Below are positions 1-9,611 of a stretch of 50,139 bases of DNA, piece after piece. Position numbers and translations under genes: made by a program. Position 1 is the first letter of the stretch. The number at the start of each line of letters is the position of its first letter. The stretch is taken from assembly GCA_012517065.1 (NCBI GenBank), contig JAAYVR010000291.1:1-50139 (forward strand), given 5' to 3'. The stretch comes from Verrucomicrobiota bacterium (lineage in GTDB: Bacteria; Verrucomicrobiota; Verrucomicrobiia; Limisphaerales; J093). The notes beneath the pieces were generated by a model that saw only the letters and a program-made list of their open reading frames with translations, made no database searches and had not been told where the DNA came from.

Positions 1-627
1 CGTGATCTGAAGGTGAGAGCGATCGAGTAAGGGGGCAGGGAGGAGTAAGTCGAGGAAAAGAAGGTAGGGGCGTTTTCAGAGACTGGAGTTGTGGGATGCC
101 GAAGGCCTGGTGAAGGAGTTCGGCGATGGGGGATTGTTTTTACGTGATGTCGTTGTCGGCTTGGTCGGCTCGGTGATCACGGTGAAATCCACAGTGGGAG
201 GGGCGTTGAACCGGGCTGGACAGTCATTGTCGCGTCAGAGGTGAAGTTTCCGGGGACTGTTGTGATGGGTTAGCGGGGGGGGTTGTGTGGCCGGAACCAA
301 TAGAGTGACAGACACGATATTGTGGCGGCCGGGTTGGACCGGGCTGGGTGCGCATTATGGCGTCATGAGTGGAGTTTAGGATGACCGGTGAGTGCGTTTG
401 GCGGGGGTTGGCGCACGCTGAACAAATAAGGTGACAGACACGATATTTTGGCCCAATTCAGTGCCACTGGCATGATCGAGATGGATGGATCAAGGCACCG
501 GTTAAGGCTTCATCTGGGGAATGAAGCGCACATTACAGTTTCAAATGTATCCTGACAAAGCGGCCGGTTTTGCCGAGGTGTGAAGGTGCGGTGCGACATC
601 CCCGGGCCGGGACTGGGATGAAGTCAT
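1..627. other. Gene-free left edge with a degenerate tandem duplication
   Basis: I see no credible gene here. The stretch holds two imperfect tandem units of about 127 bp (roughly 203-328 and 329-454). Each has a GTTGRACCGGGCTGG motif near its start and ends in GTGACAGACACGATATT. The remainder (1-200 and 455-627) shows nothing I can assign. It lies downstream of argS, which reads leftward and stops at 628. Confidence 0.6.
203..454. repeat. Imperfect tandem repeat, two units of about 127 bp
   Basis: GTGACAGACACGATATT is identical at 305-321 and 431-447 (126 bp apart). CCGGGCTGG recurs at 211 and 339 (128 bp apart), with weaker matches between, such as the stretch ending GTGAAGTTT / GTGGAGTTT. 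The terminal motif is preceded by AATAGA or AAATAAG and resembles the half-repeats of family C read on the minus strand. Confidence 0.6.
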
Positions 628-2373
628 TTACATTCGTTCTGTGGTTTCGATGCCGAGAACCTCGAGTCCTTGCCGAAGGACACGCGCGGTCAGATCACAA
701 AGCGCGAGTCGGCAAGATCGAACGGGTTCGGGTGCTTTCAGCACAGGGCAATTTTCGTAGAAATCAGTGAAGCGACCCGCGAGTTCGAACAGGAAATTAC
801 AAAGGTAGTTTGGCCGGTACTCGGTGGCGACTGCTTCAAGGACGAGGCCAAAATTCAGGAGGTGCTTGGCGAGATTGAGTTCATGATCGGATTCGAGTGT
901 GAATCCTTCGAATGCGGCTTGTGGAGAGCTTGATTCCTGGGTGGGGGCATCGGCTTTTTTGCGGAAGATGCTGCGGATGCGCGTGTAGGCGTACTGGAGG
1001 TATGGCGCTGTATTTCCGTTCAGCGCGAGGAGCTTGTCCCAATCGAACACGTAATCGCTCTGGCGGTTGGGGAGCAGATCGGCGTACTTGACGGCGCCGA
1101 TTCCGATGATTCTTGCGATTTGGCGGCGTTCTGATTCCGGAAGGTCAGGTTGTTTTTCATCAACGATCTTGAGTGCGCGTTCCTCGGCTTCATCAAGCAG
1201 GTCCGCCAGCTTGACGGTGTCGCCCGACCGCGTTTTGAACGGTTTGCCGTCGGGGCCGAGGATGGAGCCAAACCAGACATGTTCGAGCTTTACGCGTTTG
1301 GCTACGTCGGGATACCAACGGCGGAATATGGCGAATATTTGTTTGAAATGGAGCTGCTGGCGGGCGTCTGTGACATAGATGATTTCGTCGGGGTTCCATG
1401 TCTGGATGCGGTAAGCGAGCGTCGCGAGGTCGGTTGTGGCATAATTTGCTGCGCCGTCGCTCTTGAGTATGATTGCCGGGTGCGGCTCGAGTTCGGGGTC
1501 GCCGTCAAAGAATACGACCATGGCGCCTTCGCTTTCGCGAGCGACGCCGCGTTGGACCAGATTGCGGACAACTTCGGCAAGCATCGGATTGTAGAAGCTC
1601 TCGCCAAGCGTATGATCAAAACGAATGCCAAGGCGCGCGTACATGGCATCGAACTGGACTTGCGAGCGCGCGGTCATTTCACGCCATATCGCAAGGTTTT
1701 CCGGATCGCCACTCTGGAGTTTCACCAGCTCCTGCCGGGCGGATTCGAGGACATCAGGATTTGATTCGCAAGCGGTGTTGACGAGTTTGTAGATACGTTC
1801 GAGTTCTGCACCCGGGTCACGCTCGAGGGCGGCCCGGTCGAGATGATTCTTCCATCCGACAATGAGCTTGCCGAACTGTGTGCCCCAGTCACCGATGTGA
1901 TTATCTGTGATGACCTTGTGGCCAAGCAATCTCAGTACTCGGGCAAGGCAATCGCCAAGGATTGTGGATCGGATATGGCCGACATGCATCGGCTTGGCCA
2001 CATTGGGAGAACTAAAATCCACGATAACGGTGCGTGGCGACTGGCTTCTGTCAAAGAAGAGGTGCTCACCGGCGGAAGCGCGTTCGAGCACTGAGACAAC
2101 GGCAGATGGTTTCAGTCGGAAATTGACAAAGCCCGGCCCCGCTATTTCTGGCGGGGCACACAAATCTTCCACGTTGAGGTTTGCCGCGACGTTTTGCGCG
2201 AACTGGCGGGGATTGAGCTTGCGGGCCTTGGCAATCCCGATGAGGGCGCTGGTTTGCAGGTCACCGAATGCCGGATTTGGGCATGGGCGGACCATGATTG
2301 TCGATGTGTCAACGTCCGGCAGTACTGAAACTGCGGCTTCGCGGAGGCGCTGTTCAATTAATCGAGCTAACAT
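628..2373 (-). CDS. argS: Arginyl-tRNA synthetase
   Basis: Cytoplasmic class I aminoacyl-tRNA synthetase that charges tRNA-Arg with arginine using ATP. The 581-residue length is normal for the family. The N-terminal additional domain covers roughly residues 1-100. The HIGH-type signature is HVGH at 130-133, inside PNVAKPMHVGHIRS, followed by GDWGTQFGKL. The KMSKS-equivalent region is GKPFKTRSGDTVKLADLLDEA, as in many bacterial ArgRS. The C-terminal third fits the helical DALR anticodon-binding domain. The ATG lies 106 nt downstream of the PTS IIA-like gene on the same strand, so the two are probably co-transcribed. Identification is secure. Confidence 0.97.
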   Translation of the reverse strand: MLARLIEQRLREAAVSVLPDVDTSTIMVRPCPNPAFGDLQTSALIGIAKARKLNPRQFAQNVAANLNVEDLCAPPEIAGPGFVNFRLKPSAVVSVLERASAGEHLFFDRSQSPRTVIVDFSSPNVAKPMHVGHIRSTILGDCLARVLRLLGHKVITDNHIGDWGTQFGKLIVGWKNHLDRAALERDPGAELERIYKLVNTACESNPDVLESARQELVKLQSGDPENLAIWREMTARSQVQFDAMYARLGIRFDHTLGESFYNPMLAEVVRNLVQRGVARESEGAMVVFFDGDPELEPHPAIILKSDGAANYATTDLATLAYRIQTWNPDEIIYVTDARQQLHFKQIFAIFRRWYPDVAKRVKLEHVWFGSILGPDGKPFKTRSGDTVKLADLLDEAEERALKIVDEKQPDLPESERRQIARIIGIGAVKYADLLPNRQSDYVFDWDKLLALNGNTAPYLQYAYTRIRSIFRKKADAPTQESSSPQAAFEGFTLESDHELNLAKHLLNFGLVLEAVATEYRPNYLCNFLFELAGRFTDFYENCPVLKAPEPVRSCRLALCDLTARVLRQGLEVLGIETTERM

Positions 2374-2479
2374 TACGAGAACAAGTGAGGGGCGATTGCG
2401 GACCCACGGTTTGAAATCAGCAAAACACTGCTTTGCGCAATCTGTTCAAGCTTTTTCCGGTGCTTTGGGAGACACGCTG

Positions 2480-2947
2480 CTATTTGGAGGCGGCATTCTG
2501 TTTGATGACGGCGAACATGGATTCGGCATCGGGCGCCTGTTCAAGGGCCTGGCGAAACTCCTTTCTGTGCAGCAACTTGGCAATGTCTGCCAGTGTGTGA
2601 AGGTGTTTCTGGAACTGGCCTTGCGGAACCAGAAAAAGCATGACCAAAGTGACAGGCTGATTGTCGAGGGCATCGAAATCGATGCCTTTTGAAGACCGGC
2701 CAAGTGCGCCAACCACATCCTGGATCAAATCAGTCGAGGCATGGGGGATTCCAATGCCATAACCGATCCCGGTGCTCATGGAGCTTTCGCGTTTGCGAAC
2801 GACGCCCACAATGGAATCCCGGTGTTGGGGCTGGATTTTGCCGGCCCTAACAAGGCAATCGATCAGCTCGTCAATTGCCTCCCAGCGGTTGGCCGCCTTG
2901 AGGTCAATGACAATTGTTGACGGGTCTAATATGTCGCCCAGCGTCAT
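2480..2947 (-). CDS. PTS IIA (EIIA-2/PtsN-like) phosphocarrier domain protein
   Basis: Single-domain protein of 155 residues matching the fructose/mannitol/nitrogen-type EIIA fold. The phosphoacceptor His is H69 in GIGIPHAS, preceded by the usual RKRESSMSTGIGYG stretch. No membrane segment or partner PTS permease lies nearby, which favours a regulatory PtsN-like role (phosphorylated by an EI/NPr-type relay) over sugar uptake. That role is inference from family and context. It is the first gene of the minus-strand unit ahead of argS, and its promoter should lie in 2948-3359. Confidence 0.85.
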   Translation of the reverse strand: MTLGDILDPSTIVIDLKAANRWEAIDELIDCLVRAGKIQPQHRDSIVGVVRKRESSMSTGIGYGIGIPHASTDLIQDVVGALGRSSKGIDFDALDNQPVTLVMLFLVPQGQFQKHLHTLADIAKLLHRKEFRQALEQAPDAESMFAVIKQNAASK

Positions 2948-3359
2948 AGTCCAGTTATAGATGCGTCATTTCGCGGCAGAAAGGATCTTTTTTCAAGCGT
3001 TAATTGCGTCTGACGCGAGATCCGAGCGAATCTGGCGTTTGTTTGAGGTGCGGGCAGTCTGGTCGGCAGACCGCGACCGAATCGTGGTGGAGGTGTTTTG
3101 TCAACGTCAATTCCACTTCAACTTCAGCGACAATTGAAGGTCATCGGCAGCGCCGGTGCTGTGAGCCTGGCACGATATACATTGAATCGTGAATCGCGAA
3201 ATACTCCAAACACGGGGAAGGATGCATTTGCGGCGAAAATGGCAATTTTGTGATTGCACCAAACGGTGCAGCGTTGCCAGCCTTGAAAAGCCGGTTGCCT
3301 CTGACAAGGCAGCAGGGCGGAGGCAACCGAGCTGTTTGGTTGATTACAGGCATTGACCG
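2948..3359. other. Divergent intergenic region, ptsN-like / rlmD
   Basis: About 410 bp between divergent genes, so it should contain both promoters. I see no repeat of families A-E, no convincing RNA gene and no well-spaced -35/-10 pair. The short open frames here have no coding look. Confidence 0.5.
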
Positions 3360-4604
3360 ATGATGCATAGCGAGCGCACCACTGATGCAACCGGATTTCA
3401 GGTTGGCGAGCGGCATTTGATAAGGATCCATGACGTAGCGTTTGGGGGCGAAGGCGTCGGGCGGATTGGTGATTTTGTGGTGTTTGTGCCTTTCGTGATC
3501 GAGGGTGAGGAAGTGGAGGTTGAGCTGGCCGAGGTCAAACGGCAGTTTGCCCGAGGTCGTCTGGTTGAAGTGCGGGTTGCTTCGTCTGCGCGTGTCGAAC
3601 CCCGATGCCGATACTTCGGTCAATGCGGGGGGTGCCAGTATCAGCATATTGCGTATGAGGAACAACTGCGATTGAAGCGCAAGCAGGTGCAAGACTTGCT
3701 GCTGCGCGTTGGGCGGTTTGGCGGGACTGAAGTTCTTCCGGTGATACCGTGTCCTGAGCCGTACGGGTACCGGAACAGGCTCATGGTACGAACCCAGTGG
3801 AACAAGGTTGAGCGGAGACTAACTATTGGGTTCCTGAGACACGACAGTCGTCTGGTGGTGGATGTTGAAGAGTGCGCGATAGCGGAACCGGTCCTTAACG
3901 CGGAACTCCGGAAAGTGCGGCTGTCACCACCGCCACGCGGGGGGCTTAAAGTGGTGTTGCGGACGATGCCGGTCGGGTGGGAAGTTCCAGCAGACTCATT
4001 CTTTCAAACCAATCGGTTCATGTTATCGCCGCTGGTTGAGGCTGTTAAAAAATGCATTCGGGACAGCGGCGTGGAACACTTGGCCGACATTTACTGCGGG
4101 GTGGGTTTCTTCGCGATTGAGCTTGCCCGAGAACTGAAAGGGTTTGTTGGGATTGAATGTGATCAGCGGGCGATCAAAGCAGCCCGAAAGAACGCCGAGG
4201 CGCATGGGGTTGCGAACGGGCGGTTCATTGCCGGCCTTGCCGAGGAGAGATTGCCAGAGGTACTGAGCGGGCTTGATCCGGCTCAGACGGCTTTGATTCT
4301 GGATCCGCCCCGGGTCGGGTGCGATGCGTGGGTGTTGAATCAGATCAGAGCTGTCCGCCCGGTCCAAGTGCTGTACGTTTCGTGCAATCCGGCAACCATG
4401 GCGCGGGATTTGAACACTTTGTGTTCAGGAGGAATCTACAAGGTAATGCGAGTACAGCCTTTGGACATGTTTCCGCAGACGCAGCACATGGAGTGCGTCG
4501 CGGATGTCCGCTTGCAGGCTGCGGGTGGTGGAGCTGTGAGCGGCCGCGACAGCGCAGCGACTTGTCAGGAATCCGATCAAACTGGTCTTGCCAAAACACC
4601 GTAA
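3360..4604 (+). CDS. rlmD: 23S rRNA (uracil-5-)-methyltransferase, RlmD/RumA type
   Basis: SAM-dependent m5U methyltransferase of the TrmA/RlmC/RlmD family. The N-terminal residues 14-75 look like a TRAM RNA-binding domain (HDVAFGGEGVGRIGDFVVFV). The [4Fe-4S] ligands are C83, C89 and C92 in CRYFGQCGGC plus C172 in VEECAIAEP. The SAM pocket follows at ADIYCGVGFFAIELA (about 242-256), the PP motif is ILDPPRVGCD, and the catalytic cysteine is C342 in SCNPATMARD. An alternative ATG starts one codon later. Residues after about 385 are a low-complexity tail not needed for the fold. Assignment to the family is firm. The exact target (U1939 versus U747 or tRNA U54) is inferred from the cluster-containing architecture. 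Confidence 0.9.
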   Translation: MMHSERTTDATGFQVGERHLIRIHDVAFGGEGVGRIGDFVVFVPFVIEGEEVEVELAEVKRQFARGRLVEVRVASSARVEPRCRYFGQCGGCQYQHIAYEEQLRLKRKQVQDLLLRVGRFGGTEVLPVIPCPEPYGYRNRLMVRTQWNKVERRLTIGFLRHDSRLVVDVEECAIAEPVLNAELRKVRLSPPPRGGLKVVLRTMPVGWEVPADSFFQTNRFMLSPLVEAVKKCIRDSGVEHLADIYCGVGFFAIELARELKGFVGIECDQRAIKAARKNAEAHGVANGRFIAGLAEERLPEVLSGLDPAQTALILDPPRVGCDAWVLNQIRAVRPVQVLYVSCNPATMARDLNTLCSGGIYKVMRVQPLDMFPQTQHMECVADVRLQAAGGGAVSGRDSAATCQESDQTGLAKTP

Positions 4605-4632
4605 TTCAGGTTCAACTCAGACCGCAACTTAT

Positions 4633-7350
4633 ATGGAACAAAAGGAGAAATCGCCGTTTGGGTTCGTGCAAACGCAGCTCCCGTGGATCATTGGAGCGTG
4701 CGCCCTGGTTCTTTATTTTGTTACCGTGAACCGATGGGCGCGGTGGGAGAGCCTGCCGACTTTGATCAGGGTTACGGGGATTGAGGCCGGTCCGGTGGTC
4801 TCGGCCCCGTTGTTGTTCTTGTTGACGTTTCCGATCAGGTGGCTGCCTGTTGGTGTGCAGCCAGTGGCGCTGAACCTTTTGTCAGCGGTATTCGCGGCGC
4901 TGACACTTGTTTTGTTGGCGCGGTCGGTGGCGTTATTGCCTTACAATCGCACCGCCGACACCCGGCACATAGAACGGAATGAACATTCGTTTTTGACGCA
5001 TCCACCGGCGTGGCTTCCGCCGGTGTTTGCTGTCCTGCTGTGCGGTTTGCAAATCACGTTTTGGGAGCACGCAACTGCCGGCACAGGAGAAATGCTGGAC
5101 TTGCTGTTGTTTGCCTACGTGACACGCTGCTTATTGGAGTACAGGTTGGATGGGGAGGACCGGTGGCTTTACAAGTTTGCATTCGTCTATGGGTTGGCGG
5201 TGACGAACAACTACGGGATGATCGCGTTCTTCCCGTGTTTCCTGATTGCGCTGATTTGGATAATGGAGGCTGATTTCTTCCGGCTGCCGTTTTTGGCCAA
5301 GATGGCCGGGTTCGGCATCTGCGGGCTTTTGCTGTATCTTGTGCTGCCGATTGTGAACGTGATTGCGTCGCCTGAAACCGGGGGGTTCCTGACGCAATTG
5401 CGCACTGTTGTTGGGAACCAGAAGGGCATGCTGCTGGCGTTCAGGCCATACACGTATGTTCTGTTGCTTCTATCCTTCACGTCTTTGTTGCCTCTGGTGA
5501 TCATAGGAATCCGCTGGTCGGCCGGGCAAAACGATCACAGTGCAGCGGGAGCTGCGACTGCAACATGGATTCTGAGGATTGTCTATGCCTTTCTGTTTGT
5601 GGCATGCGTGAGCATTTTCTTCGACACGAAATGGAGTCCGCGGGCATTGGGTGCGGGTTATGCATTGCTGCCGTTCTACTACTTGGCGGCTTTGTGCGCG
5701 GGGTATTTCGCGGGTTATTTCCTCTTGATACTCAGCACGGGCGGCGCAAGGCCGTTACCCCGGCAACAACCCGTTCCAAAGACACTTCGGCCGGGTGGTG
5801 TGATTGTGGCAATTGTATGTGCTGTCTGTGCGATTGTGCTGGCACAACGCAATTTGCCTCTAATCTCTCTTGGCAATGGAAAAGCACTGGCGCAGTTTGC
5901 TGATCTTTTGATACAGACCTTGCCCGAAACACCTGCATACGTCGTGGCGGACTCGCCCGGCGAGCTGATGCTGGCGCAGGGTCGATTGCACAAGAGAGGT
6001 GCGGCTGACAGGCACGTTCTCATCAATTCTTCTCTGCTCAATTACGGGGCATACCACCGGCATCTTTCAAAACGTTATGGGCAGCGTTGGCCGTTGAACC
6101 TGGGCCAGGAGGAGGCAAGGGGGATTTTGCGGCCCATGGCGGTGACCGCAGTCTTGACGGCTCTGGCTCGCAGCAACGAGTTGTATTATCTGCATCCGAG
6201 CTTTGGCTATTTCTTTGAGAACCTGCACGCCCGGCCGAAGGGAATGACTTACCTTTTGAAGCCGTACCCGAACGATTCGTTGTTGCCGCCGCCATTGACG
6301 CAGATCGAACTCGATGAAAACAGGAAGTTCTGGCAGGCGGCGGAGTCTGTTGTGCGGAGTGTGCACGTGCAGAGGTCCCAGGTACCGGCGGATCGGGAAT
6401 GGTTGCGCCAGTTGTGTTCGCGGGCGGTCAACGCGTGGGGGGTGACCTTGCAGCAGCATGGGCAAACAAAAGAAGCCGAGAAATGGTTTAAACTGGCTGT
6501 GGAAGTCAACCCCAAGAACATTCCCGCCACCGCGAATCTGGCTTTCAATGCACGATTGCAGGCCGAAAGCGTTTTGAAAGACTTCGACGTGGCCAAAGCT
6601 GCGGACCAGATTGGGAAAGAGAACCAGAGTATTGAGAGCATTCTTCTTGGTTTCGGGCCGTTTGACGAGCCGGCATGGCTTTACAAGATCGCAATGAACT
6701 TCATGCAAGCAAGCTTGTTCAGGCAGTCTCTGGCCACGTTCGACCGGCTGCACAAGCTCATACCCAACAACACAAACGTTGACATCTGGCGGATGACCAC
6801 GGAGTTGATGACAAGGTTCGGCATGGGAGACGTCACAAACGCAGAAAAACAGGCTCTGACGCTTCACACCAAGTACCCGAAGGAAGACAGCGTTTTGGAG
6901 GCGCTCACTCAGATGTACCTAATGACCGCCCGGTTTTCTAATGCGCTCCAGATTGTCGAGGAACAGATTGCGTTGGATGCGTCGAACAGGCGGGCTTTGT
7001 TGAACAAGGCTGCAGTTTGCATCCACCTGAAACAATACACCAACGCGGTGGCCGCACTTGACAAGCTTTTGTCGCTTGAACCCGACAGCGCTCCAGCTTT
7101 GTTGAATCGGGCAATAGCATATTTGCAGATGGGAAATCTCGACCGGGCCAAACAGGATTACGAGGCTGTGTACAAGGCGTTGCCGACGTCGTTCCCTGTT
7201 CTGTTCGGGCTGGGCGAAATTGCATACAGGCGTAACGACAAAACCAATGCCCTCAAGTATTACGAAGAGTATCTGAAGCACGCCCCAAAGGACACCGAAG
7301 AATACAAGCAGATTTCCGACCGTGTAAACGGATTGCGTGCGGGAAAGTGA
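4633..7350 (+). CDS. DUF2723/TMEM260-like polytopic membrane protein with C-terminal TPRs
   Basis: Large inner-membrane protein of 905 residues from this ATG. An in-frame TTG at 4588 would overlap rlmD by 17 nt and add 15 residues; neither start has a strong Shine-Dalgarno. The N-terminal half has about ten hydrophobic segments (first near residue 20). The stretch FWEHATAGTGEMLDLLLFAY followed by LLEYRLDG resembles the conserved loop of DUF2723 proteins, which belong to the GT-C-like glycosyltransferases. After the last segment (about residue 410) comes a soluble part. Residues from about 610 to the end contain TPR-like helices (TKEAEKWFKLAVEVNPKN, NALKYYEEYLKHAPKD). Two glycosyltransferase genes follow on the same strand, suggesting a role in surface-glycan or glycoprotein assembly. 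The substrate is unknown. Confidence 0.75.
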   Translation: MEQKEKSPFGFVQTQLPWIIGACALVLYFVTVNRWARWESLPTLIRVTGIEAGPVVSAPLLFLLTFPIRWLPVGVQPVALNLLSAVFAALTLVLLARSVALLPYNRTADTRHIERNEHSFLTHPPAWLPPVFAVLLCGLQITFWEHATAGTGEMLDLLLFAYVTRCLLEYRLDGEDRWLYKFAFVYGLAVTNNYGMIAFFPCFLIALIWIMEADFFRLPFLAKMAGFGICGLLLYLVLPIVNVIASPETGGFLTQLRTVVGNQKGMLLAFRPYTYVLLLLSFTSLLPLVIIGIRWSAGQNDHSAAGAATATWILRIVYAFLFVACVSIFFDTKWSPRALGAGYALLPFYYLAALCAGYFAGYFLLILSTGGARPLPRQQPVPKTLRPGGVIVAIVCAVCAIVLAQRNLPLISLGNGKALAQFADLLIQTLPETPAYVVADSPGELMLAQGRLHKRGAADRHVLINSSLLNYGAYHRHLSKRYGQRWPLNLGQEEARGILRPMAVTAVLTALARSNELYYLHPSFGYFFENLHARPKGMTYLLKPYPNDSLLPPPLTQIELDENRKFWQAAESVVRSVHVQRSQVPADREWLRQLCSRAVNAWGVTLQQHGQTKEAEKWFKLAVEVNPKNIPATANLAFNARLQAESVLKDFDVAKAADQIGKENQSIESILLGFGPFDEPAWLYKIAMNFMQASLFRQSLATFDRLHKLIPNNTNVDIWRMTTELMTRFGMGDVTNAEKQALTLHTKYPKEDSVLEALTQMYLMTARFSNALQIVEEQIALDASNRRALLNKAAVCIHLKQYTNAVAALDKLLSLEPDSAPALLNRAIAYLQMGNLDRAKQDYEAVYKALPTSFPVLFGLGEIAYRRNDKTNALKYYEEYLKHAPKDTEEYKQISDRVNGLRAGK

Positions 7351-7443
7351 TCGGAGGCTCCGCGCCAGCGCCGGTTCTGATGCCCGGGCACAGCCAACTT
7401 TGGGGGAACGGCGGTGCGTGATTGTAGCCTTCGTTTGTGCGTA

Positions 7444-8628
7444 ATGCGCGTGGTTCACATCATCACCCGCCTCATTGTTGGAGGTGCACAGGAGAATACG
7501 ATCGCCACGGTACTGGCCTTACGAAACCGCGTGGGCGTGGAAGTGGCTCTGTTTGCAGGCCCGACCACCGGACCCGAGGGATCGTTGGAATCAACAGTGC
7601 GCGATGTTCCCGGCTTGTTCACACTCATCCCGTCATTGGTCCGTCCCCTGAATCCGTGGAAAGACTTGCTGACGTTGGTCGTGCTGAGTCGGAAGCTGAA
7701 ATCAATCAGGCCTGACCTTGTGCACACGCACAGCGGCAAGGCCGGGTTTGTGGGCAGGCTTGCAGCACGGCTGGCGAGGGTGCCTGTCGTGATCCATACA
7801 ATCCACGGGCCATCATTTGGGCCTTTTCAAGGGGCACTGCCCAACGCGGTTTATGTGACAGCCGAGCGCATGGCAGGCCGCGTGACGGATCATTTTGTTG
7901 TGGTGGCTGATGCAATGAAACGGTTGTATCTGGCTGCCGGCATCGGGCGACCAGATCAGTACACGAGAATCTTCAGCGGGTTTGACCTCGGACCGTTTCT
8001 GGCGGCGCGCAATGACATTGCTGTGCGGAAACAACTTGGCCTTTCCGCAGACGATTTCGTTGTTGGAAAGATAGCAAGGCTGTTCAAACTCAAGGGACAT
8101 CACGATCTTTTGGCAATCGGCCCGCACATTGTGAAGGAATATCCCAAACTGAAATTTCTTTTTGTTGGGGACGGGGCGTGGCGTGGGCGGCTCGAACGCG
8201 AGTTTGCGGAAGCGGGCATCGCTCAGCACGTCAGGTTTGCAGGCTTGGTGCCGCCCGAAGAAGTTCCGCGATACCTTGGTGTCATGGATGTTGTGGTGCA
8301 TTTGTCCAGGCGTGAAGGATTACCAAGAGCGTTGCCCCAGGCATTGGCGGCAGGCAAACCTGTTCTGGCCTACGACAGCGATGGGGCGGGTGAAATCTGC
8401 ATTGATGGACAGACAGGGTTCCTCGTCAGGGCCGGCGACCTTGATTGCTTGAAGTCCAGATTGCTCGAATTGGCGCGGAACAGAGATTTGCGAGAACGCT
8501 TCGCACAGAACGGGCGGGAAATGGTGCGGCGCTGTTTCGGCATAGATCGCATGATTGACGAGTTGCATCAACTCTACTTGCGCCTGCTGGGGGAGAAGCT
8601 GAGCGGCCCGAAGCCTCTGGACCGATGA
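7444..8628 (+). CDS. Glycosyltransferase, GT4-like (GT-B fold)
   Basis: The N-terminal domain begins MRVVHIITRLIVGGAQENT, the classical GT4 opening with an acceptor-side Gly-Gly loop. It continues to DLVHTHSGKAGFVGRLAARL and VVIHTIHGPSF. The C-terminal nucleotide-sugar domain has VGKIARLFKLKGHHDLL, FLFVGDGAWRGRLE and the donor-binding region LSRREGLPRALPQALAAGKPV, including an E-x7-A type signature. I chose the ATG at 7444 because it starts exactly at the family N-terminus. A GTG at 7414, six nt after GGGGGA, would add ten residues. The stop overlaps the next gene's ATG (ATGA), implying translational coupling. It probably adds a sugar to a lipid-linked glycan. Confidence 0.88.
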   Translation: MRVVHIITRLIVGGAQENTIATVLALRNRVGVEVALFAGPTTGPEGSLESTVRDVPGLFTLIPSLVRPLNPWKDLLTLVVLSRKLKSIRPDLVHTHSGKAGFVGRLAARLARVPVVIHTIHGPSFGPFQGALPNAVYVTAERMAGRVTDHFVVVADAMKRLYLAAGIGRPDQYTRIFSGFDLGPFLAARNDIAVRKQLGLSADDFVVGKIARLFKLKGHHDLLAIGPHIVKEYPKLKFLFVGDGAWRGRLEREFAEAGIAQHVRFAGLVPPEEVPRYLGVMDVVVHLSRREGLPRALPQALAAGKPVLAYDSDGAGEICIDGQTGFLVRAGDLDCLKSRLLELARNRDLRERFAQNGREMVRRCFGIDRMIDELHQLYLRLLGEKLSGPKPLDR

Positions 8629-9611
8629 CCGCGTTCTTTTCATTCCCGACTTTAATTTACCTCCTCGCGGTCGGGGCAGGGTTGTTCACAACCGCTTTGT
8701 CATTGCCTGCGTGGCGGCGGTGGTGCGTGCGGGCTGGCGTTGTCGATGACCCTGGACACAGAAAAATCCATTTGGAACCGATTCCACTGGCTGGCGGGTT
8801 GGCCGTGTTAACGGGTTTGGTTGTCCCGATTGCAGCGGGTTTGGTCGCTCTGCGTGTGGGATTGTTCGACGCGGGAACTGTGAGCGTTTTGGCGCATGGT
8901 TTCGATCGGCGGCAATTGCAATTGATTGCTGTTGTTGGAGGCGCGCTGGGAATGGTTTTACTTGGCTGGCTGGACGACCGCTACGAACTTCGGCCGTCGT
9001 TGAAGTTTGCGGGCCAGGTGCTGATAGCTTTTGTAGTGGCAATGGCAGGGGTTCGGATAACCCTTTTTGTGCCGAGCATCGTGTTCAGTGTGGCGGTTAC
9101 TGTTTTGTGGATTGTGACTCTCACCAATGCGCTCAACTTCATGGATAATATGAACGGGTTGTGTGCAGGTTTGGGATTAATCGGCGCCTTTTGTTTCGGA
9201 ATGAAATCGGCGCTTGCCGGGCAGTATCTTGTTGCGCTTCTGGGGTTCTTGAGTGTGGGGGCTTTGATGGGTTTTTTGCCGTACAACTTCCCGCGTGCAA
9301 CGGTTTTTTTGGGCGACGCGGGGAGCCATTTGGTTGGGTACCTTTTGGGGGTATTGGCCATACTTCCCCACTTTTACACAAAGGAAAACCCGTCTGCATT
9401 GGCGGTGCTGAATCCGCTGCTTATTCTGGCCGTGCCGCTGTTTGATCTGGTCTCAGTGGTCCTGATAAGGTGGAAGGCTGGCCGACCTTTCTATGTCGGC
9501 GACACAAATCATCTTTCGCACCGGCTAGTGCGAAAGGGGCTGAGCCAAACCACGGCTGTGTTGGTCATCTGGCTGCTGGCGGCGATGTGTGGCGCGATGG
9601 CGTTTCTGTGA
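8625..9611 (+). CDS. Undecaprenyl-phosphate sugar-1-phosphate transferase, WecA/TagO/MraY family
   Basis: Polytopic membrane enzyme of 328 residues that transfers a sugar-1-phosphate, usually GlcNAc-1-P, to undecaprenyl phosphate. Family motifs appear in order: DDPGHRKIHLEPIPLAGG (41-58), the Asp pair in GWLDDRYELRPSLKFAGQ (D117-D118), NFMDNMNGL (171-179), FLGDAGSHLVG (229-238) and the His-rich C-terminal loop DTNHLSHRLV. About ten hydrophobic helices separate them. Length and the NFMDNMNGL form favour the WecA/TagO branch over MraY of peptidoglycan synthesis. It starts with ATGA overlap on the GT4 gene, so the two probably act in sequence on the same lipid-linked glycan. Confidence 0.88.
   Translation: MTAFFSFPTLIYLLAVGAGLFTTALSLPAWRRWCVRAGVVDDPGHRKIHLEPIPLAGGLAVLTGLVVPIAAGLVALRVGLFDAGTVSVLAHGFDRRQLQLIAVVGGALGMVLLGWLDDRYELRPSLKFAGQVLIAFVVAMAGVRITLFVPSIVFSVAVTVLWIVTLTNALNFMDNMNGLCAGLGLIGAFCFGMKSALAGQYLVALLGFLSVGALMGFLPYNFPRATVFLGDAGSHLVGYLLGVLAILPHFYTKENPSALAVLNPLLILAVPLFDLVSVVLIRWKAGRPFYVGDTNHLSHRLVRKGLSQTTAVLVIWLLAAMCGAMAFL

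Noticed and set aside
237-257. Possible remnant of a family A right arm (GGTGAAGTTTCCGGGG)
   Set aside because: No matching left arm or loop is present in the expected place, so chance similarity cannot be excluded.
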